From Diplonema papillatum (lineage: Eukaryota > Euglenozoa > Diplonemea > Diplonemida > Diplonemidae), in the NCBI GenBank assembly GCA_030068145.1, contig JAPJBO010000698.1, positions 1 to 64,000 on the forward strand: DNA of 64,000 nucleotides. The letters run 5' to 3'. A program made the translations under genes and the position numbers. Position 1 is the stretch's first letter. Each line of letters starts with the position of its first letter. This document shows, piece after piece, positions 18,030-27,620 of this stretch. The notes beneath the pieces are model-generated. The model had not been told where the DNA came from. It worked only from the letters and a program-made list of their open reading frames with translations, and did no database searches.

Positions 18030-18393
18030 CAAGTCGCAGCGTCAATGAGATCAGAAGGATGCAGGCCGAGATCACTGAAGACCTGAAGCGAGAGTCGGGA
18101 GTTGGCAGCGGTTGGTGGGAAGTGTACAGCAATGGTCGTAATGGGATCAGACGGAAGTACCGGGTAATAGATGAGATGCGTCTTGCTCACCGACATGTCC
18201 ATCTGAAACTCCTGTGCCCACTCATCGACGACAGTGGTGACTTTTTGGGCAAGTGTCTGCACTTCTTCATCAGTAAAGGCGCTGCAGACAATCGCTAGAT
18301 CATCAGCAAAGAGCGTGAAAACCAGACTGGGAATGAGGGCTTCGAGTCTCTCAGCCAACGGGTCAATGTAACAGAGGAAGAGGGTTGGAGCCC
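18030..18393 (-). pseudogene. LINE reverse transcriptase fragment (motifs B-end, C, D)
   Basis: Read on the minus strand from 18393: LFLCYIDPL (end of motif B region), then LVFTLFADDLAIV (motif C, FADD) and WAQEFQMDMSVSKTHL (motif D region). This is the palm of a LINE-type RT, different from the LDD-motif RLE family at 0.3-12 kb and closer in style to ingi/L1-like RTs. No other part of the element is present; 18394-18600 contains only AGCTATTT-rich sequence. Truncated at both ends. Confidence 0.8.
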
Positions 18394-18608
18394 AGTGTGA
18401 GACTTAGCTAGCTATTTGGCCAGCTAGCTATTTTTAGCTATTTATAGCTAAAAATAGCTAAAATAGCTGCCCAGACGACTGAAAATATGTTCACGTCTTT
18501 TTCGTCAGAAAACCTCAGGTAGGTACCCAAAAATGCAAAAAAATTGCGACGAACCCAGAGTTTCTGCCTCGTTCTCGTTTTCAGAGTTGCCCAACCCCCC
18601 CCCTGGTA

Positions 18609-18630
18609 CCCCCCCCCCCCCCCCCCCCCC
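18609..18630. repeat. poly(C) tract at left end of GTTTCC element copy 2
   Basis: Twenty-two C residues abutting the TIR. Confidence 0.85.
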
Positions 18631-19913
18631 TAGGGCTATGTAGGATGGAAACGTTGGAAACGTTTCCGTTTCCGTTTCCGTTTCCGTTTCCTTCTTTTTG
18701 GCGGTGGATGGAAACGCCGTTTCTTTTCAAAAGAAACGGCTGGTATGCCACTAGTATACTGGCTGAAGGTCCGACCGGAAATGTGTTCCGAACGGCGGAC
18801 CCCGCCATCCAGTGGGAACCATGGACAAGGGAGGAAAGAAGTATAAGAGTTGCGACCGCGCAACCACATGCATCCGGTTGTGATGACTTTGAGGTCTGCA
18901 GCTCTTTATACCAATGGCTGTTGTGGCGACGATGCTCTGTTGATGCGAGGCCGTTGGCCAACGCGCTGAAGACGATCGGGAAAGCACATCCGCTTCCAAT
19001 AATAGGCTATACAGATACGATCGTTCAGGACAGCGGGAGCACCGCCGCACCACAGGCTACAAGACCGGGGGTTTTCAGCGGTGTAAGACAAAGAGGGAGT
19101 GCAAGCAGCATCAGGAGATGAGAAGGGCACACGTATGCCGGGGCAATGTTGAACCCGCCAGAAAAGCGATGGCCACGCAGTAACGTGTGTGTTAAACATC
19201 GATTGCCACAGTGCACCTGCATACGACGACGGGTGGCAACCGTCACCGGAAGGGGCACCATCGGGCGGTGTTGTCGGAGCATAGACAGCGACGGCAGGAA
19301 GAACCCCACCGACAATGCAGAAGAGGACTGCAGATTCAAAAAGCCCCACTCGGCACGGCCGCCGATACAAGTAAACATGAGAACGTGGGTTGGCAGCAGC
19401 AGAGGACGAAGTGGTAGGCACAGAAGAGTGGAATCTGGTGTCAGAAAACCTCAGCATCCGCATGTGACGGCATTCTGCATCATTAGCTTGTGGTTTCCTA
19501 TTTGCTCGTCTCAGATCGCCGACGAAAGAAAGCGGTGAGCATCAGCGACTGCTCTGCACAAACGAGACCGCGACGACACACAAGAAGGGGCCGAGCCAAG
19601 TCGAAGAACAGCCCAGGAAGGGCCCTGAAGAGTCAGAGAGCCCGCCAGAAGACGGAGGAAGAGAAGTGCCCGCTGGTAGATCAAAAGAAGAAGGTGATCC
19701 CGCCCTCTGAAAGGAAAGCCAAAATTTGGCTGGAAACGGACACCCGACGGACACACAGAAGGACCCGCGAAGTGGTATCCTATAGGACCCCTCAGCATGA
19801 GGAGCCTTCCGGCGTTTCTTTTAAAAGAAACGGAAACGTTTCCGTTTCCGTTTCCGTTTCCGTTTCCATATTTCGAAAAAACTAAAAGAAACGGCGTTTC
19901 CATCCAACTTAGC
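18631..19913. mobile_element. GTTTCC-ended TIR element, copy 2
   Basis: Ends TAGGGCTATGTAGGATGGAA and TCCATCCAACTTAGCCCTA form TIRs with two mismatches, preceded by a run of 22 C (18609-18630) and followed by 7 G. Subterminal (GTTTCC)n arrays lie on both sides. It lacks the repeat B insertion of copy 1 and is about 90% similar over the shared parts by eye. Non-autonomous. Confidence 0.8.
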
Positions 19914-21140
19914 CCTAGGGGGGGTCAAAAGCTGTCAAAATAGGTCATTTTTTTGGGAACCACATAGGGGCTCCTAAAAGGCAATAAAATTTGGTAAACC
20001 GCCCCAGAACCGTATAGAAATGCCTAAAACATGCTTTTTGGCTGCTGAAGTGCCCCGAAAAGGCCTTTTTACGAGTGCCCAATTTTTGGACTCAGGGTGG
20101 ACACCGTTTGGTACCGGTGTTCTTCTTTTTAGGTGACAACCCCAAAAATAGTGACAGCATGAACCGAAGAAGGAAAACAACACTGCCCAAACCTATGTAT
20201 TTTTACTCAAAAGACTTTCCTGAGAGTTGGGGATGGTGGGGCTTCGTAGGAGGCATTGACAAGCGACTCAATGAGGTACGGCTTCGTAACGTGCCGCCCC
20301 CTCGAGTCCTTGACGTCAGCGCCAGCTTTCGTAGTGGCCTGTGTCGTGTAGCGTGCTACCGCAAGCTGCAGATACCCTGCCCTGAGCTGCTATGTCGTGG
20401 CAGTCCTATAAATCCACCGCCGAACCTTTTCGTTCAAGTCCAGTTTTCTATTTTTGTTCAAGCTCAACGTGCGTTGGGGTTAGGTACCAGAGATACACCC
20501 CGGTGACCAGTATTGTCTTCCGTGCGTGTGCAATGCGACCCTTTCGGGGTGGTGTACGAAAGGCGAACTTGAATAAAAGACACTGTCGCGTGCATCCCTT
20601 CAACAAAAACGTTGGGATCTGGAAAATCCCACTACGGATGAGAGCATCTCATTGTTTTTCTCGGAAAGACATCGAACTTTGTGAATATCGCTCCAGCAGA
20701 AGTTCGGGGAAGAGCTGCTGCCTGCGGTGTCAACAACCCCTCAGCTTGCGCAAGACTCAGAGAGCCTTTTGGGACGTTGTTAACCATCCAGACGAGCAAC
20801 GTTCATAGCTACCTTCCTCCTGGGTGTCGTTTGCCCTTTTGTTGCTTCCATTTGTGGCTGCCTGCACGTGATTGTAGCCTCATCTTTGCATGGTATGAAC
20901 AGTGAAGCACACACACAGGCTGCTAGCCGGTACCAAACGGTGTCCACCCTAAAACCATCAACTAATACACCCCCCCCTGGGCCATTTTCCATGAAACTTC
21001 CCCCAAAAACACGTTTCCGGGCATTTCTGAGGCGGGTTGCATGTTTTTTTAGCCTTAAACTGCCGTTAAGTCTACAGGCTGAAAATGTCACCATTTTGAC
21101 GCAAAAAAAGACCTTTTGACCCCCCCCCCCCCCCCCCCCC
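19914..21140. mobile_element. 1.2-kb TIR element with ends in G/C runs and long diverged TIRs
   Basis: Left GGGGGGGTCAAAAG and right CTTTTGACCCCCCC are inverted. Inward the arms are diverged, but GGGTGGACACCGTTTGGTACCGG at the inner edge of the left arm (20094-20117) is again perfectly inverted at 20929-20952, so each arm is about 200 bases. The interior (20120-20925) has no recognisable domain. It shares the G-run with the end of the neighbouring GTTTCC element, so one inserted at the other's terminus. Confidence 0.7.
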
Positions 21141-21141
21141 G
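21119..21141. repeat. poly(C) tract
   Basis: About 21 C residues forming the right end of the 1.2-kb TIR element. Confidence 0.85.
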
Positions 21142-21189
21142 CGCCTCTCCGGGCCGTGTCACGGCGTGTGCAGGGTATCGATTTCCTGG

Positions 21190-21860
21190 CTGGTGACATT
21201 TTCCCGCTGGTCCATGTAGCAAACCTTTTTCGACGAGTTTTTGCTCGTTTTCAGCTCCGATGAAGAGATCCGTGAAAAATAGACCCGGAGACGAAAAACT
21301 ATGTGCGTGGTTCGGGGCTCTTTACGAGTTGCAGGGCGCCGGGCGTGGAAGCCGCCACGTGTGGATTGAGAAGGACGGGAATCGATCCCCTGGGTGGTGG
21401 CATTTTCCCGCCGGACCACGCGGCAGCTTGCGAGATGCAGAGCACCGGGCGCGGAAAACATGGTAGTGGGGTTTCATTGGGAAGGGCGGGAATCGACTCC
21501 CAAACAACCAAAACACCGCTTCCATAGACCCAAGCCAAAAAGGTCGAACCTACCGGCGCAATTCTGTTCCCTCGTCGGATGCAAGAGGCAAAAAACCGGT
21601 CCTGCGGGCATTGACTCTGGAGAAAAACCGGAGAAAAACCCCCACCTGCGGGCATTGACTCTGGTGAAATTTTCCATATTTTCCAACGCTTATTTCTGTT
21701 TTCACGATTTCCATTTCCACATGTGTCAACGTCCCGAACACTGCCACGTTCATACTTTTTCGTCCTTACTCCATTTTTCGCAGATCTTCTCATCGGAGCT
21801 GATCTCGAGCAAAAATTCGTCGAAAAAGATCTGCTCCTGTGGACCGGCTTCCAGGATCCA
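21190..21860. mobile_element. TIR element family D, copy 1
   Basis: Left arm TTCCCGCTGGTCCATGTAGC...TTTTTCGACGAGTTTTTGCTCG...CTCCGATGAAGAGAT and right arm CATCGGAGCTGATCTCGAGC...TTCGTCGAAAAAG...TGGACCGG are inverted copies of about 90 bases. A second member with the same arms lies at 31485-31955. The interior contains the duplicated phrase GCGGGCATTGACTCTGG (21605, 21650) and no coding domain. Confidence 0.7.
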
Positions 21861-22129
21861 GAAATGGCAAGATCAGGCCCAGGAGAAAACCACCAGAGAT
21901 TCCGAGCAAGTTCCGCCTGAGAGAAGGGAGTTCCGGGCCTGCAAGGCGGTTGAGCTTCCTGATCCGACCCTGTTCCAATTGTTCTCGCCAAATCCTGAGA
22001 GCGTCTGGTTCTCTGAGTATCGCCGTCTGCTGTGGGCCGTGAGGCTTGAGCGATTCCGACTTCGACGGCCCCACGGGCTGTTGAGCGCCGCGAAGGCGAA
22101 GCGAATTCAACCACCGGGCCGCCGCAGCC

Positions 22130-22295
22130 GGCGGTATTGAACCCGCCCCACTCTCGCGACGGCACACAACAGCCCGTGATGCCACGGGTATTGAACCCGA
22201 CCCAATCTCGCAAAGGCACACAACAGTCTGTGATGCCGCGGGTATTGAACCCGCGCCAGTCTAACGAGGGCACACGACAGTCCGTGAGACCCCAA
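22130..22295 (-). repeat. 54-bp array, reverse-oriented arm
   Basis: Three clear units plus one degraded unit of the 54-bp repeat in reverse orientation (GGTATTGAACCCGC...). They meet the forward arm head to head across an unrelated 25-45 base spacer (about 22296-22335). Confidence 0.85.
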
Positions 22296-22335
22296 GTATT
22301 CAGTCCACTTTCAGCTCGGAGCCGCCCAAGTCAAG

Positions 22336-23066
22336 ACTGATGTGCCTTCGCGAGATTGGGTCGGGTTCAACACCCGAGGCATCACAGGCTGTTGTGTGCC
22401 TTTGAGAGACCGGGGCGGGTTCAGTACCCGCGGCATCACAGACTGATGTGTGCCTTCGCGAGAGTGGGGTTTATTACCCGCGGCATCACGGGCTGACGTG
22501 TGCCTTCGCGAGATTGGGTCGGGTTCAATACCCGTGGCATCACAGGCTGTTGTGTGCCGTCGCGAGAGCGGGGCGGGTTCAATACCGCCGGCATCACAGA
22601 CTGATGTGTGCCTTCGCGAGATTGGGTCGGGTTCAACACCCGAGGCATCACAGGCTGTTGTGTGCCTTTGAGAGACCGGGGCGGGTTCAATACCCGCGGC
22701 ATCACAGACTGTTGTGTGCCTTCGTGAGATTGGGTCGGGTCCAACACCCGAGGCACCACAGGCTGCTGTAGGCCTTCGCGAGAGTGGGGCGGGTTCAATA
22801 CCCGCGGCCTCACGGTCTGTCGTGTGCCTTCGCAACATTTGGTCGGGTTCAACACCCGAGGCATCACAGGCTGTTGTGTGCCTTTGCGAGACTGGAGCGG
22901 GTTCAATAGCCGCGGCATCACGGTCTGACGTGTGCCTTCGCGAGATCGAGGCGGATTCAATACCCGAGGTATCACAATACCCGAGGTATCACATGCTGTT
23001 GTGTACCCTTGCGAGACTGGGGCGGGTTCATTACCCGCGGCATCACAGGCTGTTGTGTGCCCTCGT
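22336..23066 (+). repeat. 54-bp tandem array, forward arm (about 13 units)
   Basis: Unit: TGTGTGCCTTCGCGAGA, then GGGxCGGGTTCAATACCCG, then (A/C/T)GGCATCACAGxCTG. Two variants alternate (GGGTCGGG/AGGCATCACAGGC and GGGGCGGG/CGGCATCACAGAC), giving a 108-base higher-order repeat. Each unit contains CGGG-TTCAATA-CCCG, a perfect tRNA T-arm-like hairpin with B-box character, flanked by TGTG(A)TGCC and its complement GGCATCACA. One unit near 22955 has an internal 16-base duplication. No stop codons arise in some frames, which makes spurious open frames on both strands. Confidence 0.9.
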
Positions 23067-23141
23067 ACGAGTAGGTCGGAAGTGAGCTCGCTACCGGGAC
23101 GCCAAAGACTGCTGAGTCGGGGGAGCCGAGGTCCCGAGGAG

Positions 23142-24272
23142 TCAATATTTTCCCTTTTTTGCTTGGGGGCCGCTGCCGTGTCCGGACTTCCTCTTGAAAC
23201 CAGACGAACGTCCGGCGGCCCCGCGGTTCACCGCTATGGGACGCCCGCTCGCGAACGGAGTAGCCTGCGCTGCTCTCCGAGCTGCCTTGACCTCATCGGC
23301 GGACTCGGTCTTGCCGACGGCCACCCTGAGGACGAGATCAGTAAACTCCTGATACTCGATCCCGTCGAGATATGTCTCGTAGGCAATACCTCGAGCCCGA
23401 GCAACGCCGCGGGGAACGCCCGCCTCCTTGAAATACTTCAAGGTTTCCATGCGCACCATTGCGATGTGAAGAACTCTCAAGTTGTCCTCGCTCCAAGTTC
23501 CATTTTGCTTTGAACGACTGTTCCACACCATTTTCGACAAGGTGCGCATGCTCATGCTGACGGAGTCGGCCTCGGGGGAGTTCGGGCGCTCTAAAAAAGG
23601 CCCGTATCGCTGTCGGATTCTGTTAAGAATTTCGATGACGCAGTCAGGAGAGCTCAAATATGGGATCCATTCGGAAATCCTTCGAATATCAAGATCAAAC
23701 GGAACGCGGAGGTCTCTGCAACCGAGGGCCATCAGGGCCGCCCGCTGCTGTTGGGCGAGGGCTGCCAACTGGGCTACCCCCGGATCTTTGTGGTTAAGCA
23801 ATTCAACCGGGACCGGTGCGATCACCGAGGCCTGGGAACCCGCGCCGAGGACTGACTCGGCCTCCCACTCAGGCGGCAGTACCTCCTCGGCTTCCTCGGG
23901 TTCCGGTTCACCTGGCATCAACGGGCTGCCGTTGTGCACCAGCCAACAGCATGTGGGACATACCCACGTGGTGTTGAGCGCCTCTGGTAAGGCGAATCTG
24001 TCACGATTGTCCCTGCCCCTGAGTCGGGACCGCAGGCATGAGGCGATACAAACAGTGTCGTCCGTTGGCGACAACATGGGCGGTGTCGCATGATGGGAAG
24101 TCTTCGTCCCACAGCAGCCGGGCGGCTCGCCGGATATAGTACGACTGGGATGGTATCCCAATCTACGTTCGGAAGATCCATTTGTTCTAGGGTAGGCACA
24201 GGCGGCATATTCTTTGTTTGTGCGTACGTGTGTAAACCCTGTTTTGAGTGATTTACCACAGCACGCTGCCAT
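23142..24272 (-). CDS. uncharacterised protein, Cys-rich N-terminus and basic tail
   Basis: I start at the ATG near 24272 (about 376 aa); the frame upstream runs into the hAT transposon that ends at 24308. Visible: a Cys-rich stretch in the first 130 residues including TTWVCPTCCWLVHNG; an acidic EPEPEEAEE segment; a helical, probably globular region (ALAQQQRAALMALGCRDLRVPFDLDIRRISEWIPYL region onward); a C-terminal Gly/Lys/Arg-rich tail ending KKGKY. I recognise no catalytic motif. It may be an accessory or gag-like ORF of a retroelement, or a host gene disrupted at its 5' side by the hAT insertion 30 bases away. Confidence 0.45.
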   Translation of the reverse strand: MAACCGKSLKTGFTHVRTNKEYAACAYPRTNGSSERRLGYHPSRTISGEPPGCCGTKTSHHATPPMLSPTDDTVCIASCLRSRLRGRDNRDRFALPEALNTTWVCPTCCWLVHNGSPLMPGEPEPEEAEEVLPPEWEAESVLGAGSQASVIAPVPVELLNHKDPGVAQLAALAQQQRAALMALGCRDLRVPFDLDIRRISEWIPYLSSPDCVIEILNRIRQRYGPFLERPNSPEADSVSMSMRTLSKMVWNSRSKQNGTWSEDNLRVLHIAMVRMETLKYFKEAGVPRGVARARGIAYETYLDGIEYQEFTDLVLRVAVGKTESADEVKAARRAAQATPFASGRPIAVNRGAAGRSSGFKRKSGHGSGPQAKKGKY

Positions 24273-24300
24273 CCGACACTTTTTGATACAGACAAGCAAG

Positions 24301-24308
24301 CTTATTAC
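24301..24308. repeat. hAT target-site duplication, left
   Basis: CTTATTAC, repeated exactly at 25962-25969 beyond the other transposon end. Confidence 0.9.
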
Positions 24309-24404
24309 CAGGGGTGCCCGGGGTTCCGGGGGTATTTTGGGTTTTAGGCGATGCGGGTCCCGGTTTTTTTCCCGGTTTCGCCAGTGCAAAATGGGCGCTG
24401 CAAG

Positions 24405-24612
24405 GCTCCAAGGGGGGGGGTGTACAAGCCCCCGCGGTGGTAATTCGGGCTAATTTGGGCCTGATTGTGTGTCTGCTGGACGCCAAGGCTCCAAGGGGGG
24501 GGGTGTACAAGCCCCCGCGGTGGTAATTCGGGCTAATTTGGGCCTGATTTTGTGTCTGCTGGACGCCAAGGCTCCAAGGGGGGGGGGGGGGTGTACAAGC
24601 CCCCGCCAAGGT
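24405..24612. repeat. 83-bp tandem repeat inside the hAT element
   Basis: About 2.4 copies of a unit with CCAAGGCTCCAAGGGGGGGG, TGTACAAGCCCCCGC and GGTAATTCGGGCTAATTTGG. It reads through as the artificial C-terminus of the transposase frame. Confidence 0.9.
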
Positions 24613-24639
24613 TCCAAGGGCGCGCAAGAATGCGCCTAT

Positions 24640-25551
24640 TCGGAAGAGGGTGCAGTGCGTCTCCACTTGTGAGAAGGTCACACGTGGCTGGGAGACTGTT
24701 GTCTCTCGTTGCCCTTGCGAGGGAGCTGTGTCATCGAAGTCAGTCGTGGCGAGGCTTACGATGGACAAGGCATCATCTTCCAAGTCAGAACCATCGGGTT
24801 CGGCGGCGAGGCCATACGGGTCTTCGTCTTCCTGGGCCTGTGGAACTGGGTAGAGGATGTTGATAGCTTCGTTGTAGTCCACTGTGCCAGTGCCAGAGAG
24901 TACTCCTTGAGACCTGCGCTTTGTAAAGCGGCGGGGCTTCTGAACAAGAAAGGCAGTGGTGGCTTCGTGAAACAGCTCCGTGCGCTCGGCAGCGCCTTGC
25001 GGCAGGAGGCAGCAAATTACCAGCTCCTGTGAGATCGTCTGCGCACCAACAGTGGTTCTGTACAAACCACGCAGCATTCTGAGCAAGGAGAAGGCACTTT
25101 CAACAACGACACTAGACGGAGAGAGCGCCGTCATAGCCTCCAGTGCCTGTTCGAGTAGACCATCTGCCTCCGTGGTCAGCAGGTACTCCAAAACGAACTT
25201 GCGGAGCCCCTCCCCTTTCAGCTCAGGACAACTAAGCTGACGAAACTGGGACCACTCCATTCCCACTGTGTACGTTGAAGTTTCGTCAAACCCGAGAAAC
25301 TGGCACAACGCCATCAGGCACTCCGTTGTTGAATCTCGCTGTGCAGTGGAATAAAACGAGCAGATTGTTTCGGTTGGGTACGCAGCCCACCGCTTACTCA
25401 AGTCCGCGAACACTGTCGCGCACAACTGCCGGCGCCAGCGTTGAATACCCTGCTTTGTGAGTTCGTCCATGTTGTTCTTCCCAAGGTACTCCACCTCGTA
25501 TTGGCCAGGACTCTTGGCGAGGAGGCGAAGAACCACTAACGCGTGATCCAC
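24640..25551 (-). pseudogene. hAT transposase, C-terminal part with dimerisation domain
   Basis: Minus-strand frame open from 25551 with no ATG at its start (first Met about residue 28), so the N-terminal BED finger and the first catalytic Asp region are missing. SPSSVVVESAFSLLRMLRGL followed by a Leu-rich helix matches the hATC dimerisation motif pattern. After about residue 300 the frame enters the 83-bp repeat and TIR and continues to 24253 outside the element. It cannot mobilise itself. Supported by the TIR and 8-bp TSD context. Confidence 0.65.
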
Positions 25552-25969
25552 AACAGTAATCCACCTACCCCCCGCTGAAGCTGAGTTTAGTTGACCACGC
25601 CTGGGTTGCCCCGATTATAGCGGCTTGCTCGACTATGTCTCTATTACACCGGACACAGACAGGCTATATGCAATGCAAATAACCCGGCAGGCATACAACC
25701 CCCTCGTCCACAACGCGGCGGGCTGAGCCCAATAACGAGGCGTTTCTGTTTCTTCGATTGGACGATTGCGTCCGCAACAACAAAGTTGAGTGGATACAAT
25801 ATTTTTTTGGCTAAAAAACATTGGGGGAAAAGGGTAATACCAAGGAGAGTGAAACCGGGAAAAAAAGTTTTTTTGGTTACGAAGCCCCCAGCAACGAAAC
25901 CGGGAAAAAAAGTTTTTTCCAGGAAAAGCGGGTACCGGGTCCCGATTTAGAAACACCCCTGCTTATTAC

Positions 25970-26835
25970 CATACTTTTTTTTTTTTTTTTAGATGAGGCA
26001 CCTTTTCCTTTTATCCCTTCTTTTTTAGTACCTGATTGAAGACATGGGGACACTGAGGTGCCGTCATCGGAAGAAACCAAAAAGGAAAGGAGAGGAAGAG
26101 GCCAGCTGAGCTGATTGTTCTTGCCGTGGGGAGGGGTTCTTTCGCTGGTTCCTGTAGACGTGTTGGTGTGTTTTGAAAAGATGCTTTTGCAGCCTTGTGT
26201 AGTATGCTGCGAATCACGACGGAGACCCCCGTTTCGGCCCCTGAGCTCGTTACGCATCCCCCCACACGCGGGGCACTCGTCAGACGAGTTACGTGTGAGG
26301 GGTTCTGTCCTCGTGAAGGTACAGATTGACCTGACACTCGGGACCGACAATGAATTGTCGGTTGGCCTTCCCTCATGTCAGGCGGGGTCTCCGTGAGGCA
26401 AACGCCCCGTTTTCCTGTTCCTGTGTGTGCGTTCGTGGTTGAGAAAAGAAGGAAGAGCAGAACGAGAAAGGTTCTTTTGCGCGAAGCGATCATGCAAGCC
26501 GTGTATAGCCGCAACTCATCTGTCTGGCGTGGTGTGTGTCACTACATCGTCGCTGCGGCAGTGCCGCAAGTGCGTGCAAGGCGGTCACCGCCGCGGTGAA
26601 TGGAGAGCGTCGGAATGCGTGTCGTCAAGTGCGCGGAACACGCGAAGCGACGTGCGGCCACTACGAAGGTGCCATTGGGATTCGGTCCGGAATTTCGGAT
26701 GAATAAATGACCATGACAACAACTCCGGCGAACCTGGTTCAGCAGAAACGGCGTAGCAGCTGGCCCAAATGCTGGCCCTAAAACCCGTCAACCTCATCTG
26801 AACTTCTGACAGACTGAAGGTGTCCACCTGGCCAG
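25970..26835. other. no gene seen
   Basis: Intermediate GC, with a T-run at 25976-25990. Short open frames on both strands lack recognisable domains. Confidence 0.4.
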
Positions 26836-26837
26836 TG

Positions 26838-26893
26838 TGGCAGGCAGCCACTGGTGGCTGGTGGCTGCCACCAGCCACCAGTGGCCATTGGCT
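26838..26893. repeat. hairpin of CCACTGGTGGCTG units
   Basis: GCAGCCACTGGTGGCTGGTGGCTGCCACCAGCCACCAGTGGC forms a strong hairpin (two interleaved inverted repeats). It could be a transcription stop or an unstable microsatellite-like palindrome. Confidence 0.7.
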
Positions 26894-26904
26894 GCATCAG
26901 AACC

Positions 26905-27250
26905 TTTATTCGAGACTGGAGGTCCTATGAACATGCAATGTGAATAGCCTCTATTCGAGCCAACCCGGCTTTTCTAAGTTGCGAAAAGTGTATTGTTTTT
27001 GGACTAGATACTAGTGCGGAGATAGTTTTTTCCTTCCCTGCCACAAGGCAAGGGGGTGGCAGAGTGAGCGGGTGTCGGCCTTCAGGCCGGTAGGCCCGGG
27101 TTCGAAGCCCGCCCATCACACTTTTTCGGTCGAAGATTGTTTTCGAGGTTTGTTGCGTTTCGGGGTCTAGTGTGCCCGAAATTTGCGTTTTTCGCGGAGT
27201 TTCTCAGTATCTCGCGTTGGGCACCACGGGAAACGGAGTCGGGGGGGTCT
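26905..27250 (+). repeat. SINE-like repeat C with tRNA-derived core, copy 1
   Basis: Left block GAGACTGGAGGTCCTATGAA through GTATTGTTTTTGGAC; then a tRNA-like part (27052-27121) with an A box TGGCAGAGTGAGCGG and a B box GGTTCGAAGCC; then GGTCGAAGATTGTTTTCGAGG. Related copy at 60718-61345. The T stem is nearly perfect; the acceptor stem has mismatches and the anticodon loop is 8 nt, so it is not a functional tRNA by inspection. Confidence 0.65.
27052..27121 (+). other. tRNA-like Pol III promoter region in repeat C
   Basis: GGTGGCAGAGTGAGCGG (A box) and CCGGGTTCGAAGCCCGC (T arm with B box) at proper spacing, followed by CACACTTTTTC, a Pol III terminator-like T-run. Best explained as the promoter head of a SINE. 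Confidence 0.6.
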
Positions 27251-27279
27251 CCTCCCGGGTACTGGCGCTAAACTTGCCA

Positions 27280-27615
27280 CCACACGCCGAACTCAGCACA
27301 CCTGCGCCCGAACTTTGCTTCACTGGAACTTAGCGTCGCCCGAGCTCAGCTGCGCCCGAACTTTGCTTCACCAGAACGGACTTAGCTTCACCCGAACTTT
27401 GCTTCGCCCGAACTCAGCTGCGCCCGAACTTTGCTTCACCAGAACTTAGCTTTACCCGAACTTTGCTTCGCCCGCACTTTGCTTTGCTTCACCAGAACTT
27501 AGCTTCACCCGAACTTTGCTTCGCCCGAACTCAGCTGCGCCCGAACTTTGGTTCACCAGAAATTTGCATCACCCACGCCCGAACTTAGCTGCGCACGAAC
27601 TTTACTGTTCCCGAA
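27280..27615. repeat. degenerate CCGAACTTTGCTTC/ACCAGAACTTAGC array
   Basis: Irregular tandem repeat of 13-16 base units such as GCCCGAACTTTGCTTCACC and AGAACTTAGCTTCACCC. Its inverted relative is at 63805-63910, next to a similar GGGGGACC/CTGGCG block. Confidence 0.8.
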
Positions 27616-27620
27616 CTTTA

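Larger units (their letters stand above)
24309..25961 (-). mobile_element. hAT-family DNA transposon, 1653 bp
   Basis: Ends CAGGGGTG and CACCCCTG, each followed inward by imperfect inverted sequence including CCCGGTTT or its complement, and flanked by a perfect 8-bp duplication CTTATTAC. 8-bp TSDs and CAGGG-type ends are diagnostic of hAT elements. It carries a 5'-truncated transposase on the minus strand and an 83-bp tandem repeat near the left end. It has lost the transposase N-terminal half, so it is probably non-autonomous. Confidence 0.9.

Noticed and set aside
22311..22975. Open frames on both strands across the 54-bp array
   Set aside because: The unit length is a multiple of three without stops in some frames; frames exist equally on both strands and lack a proper start, so coding is not supported.
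22130..23066. CRISPR array
   Set aside because: There are no unique spacers between repeats; the units are directly tandem, and the genome is eukaryotic.
27052..27121. Functional tRNA gene
   Set aside because: A and B boxes are good, but the acceptor stem mismatches and the anticodon loop has 8 nt; it is repeated as part of a dispersed element.
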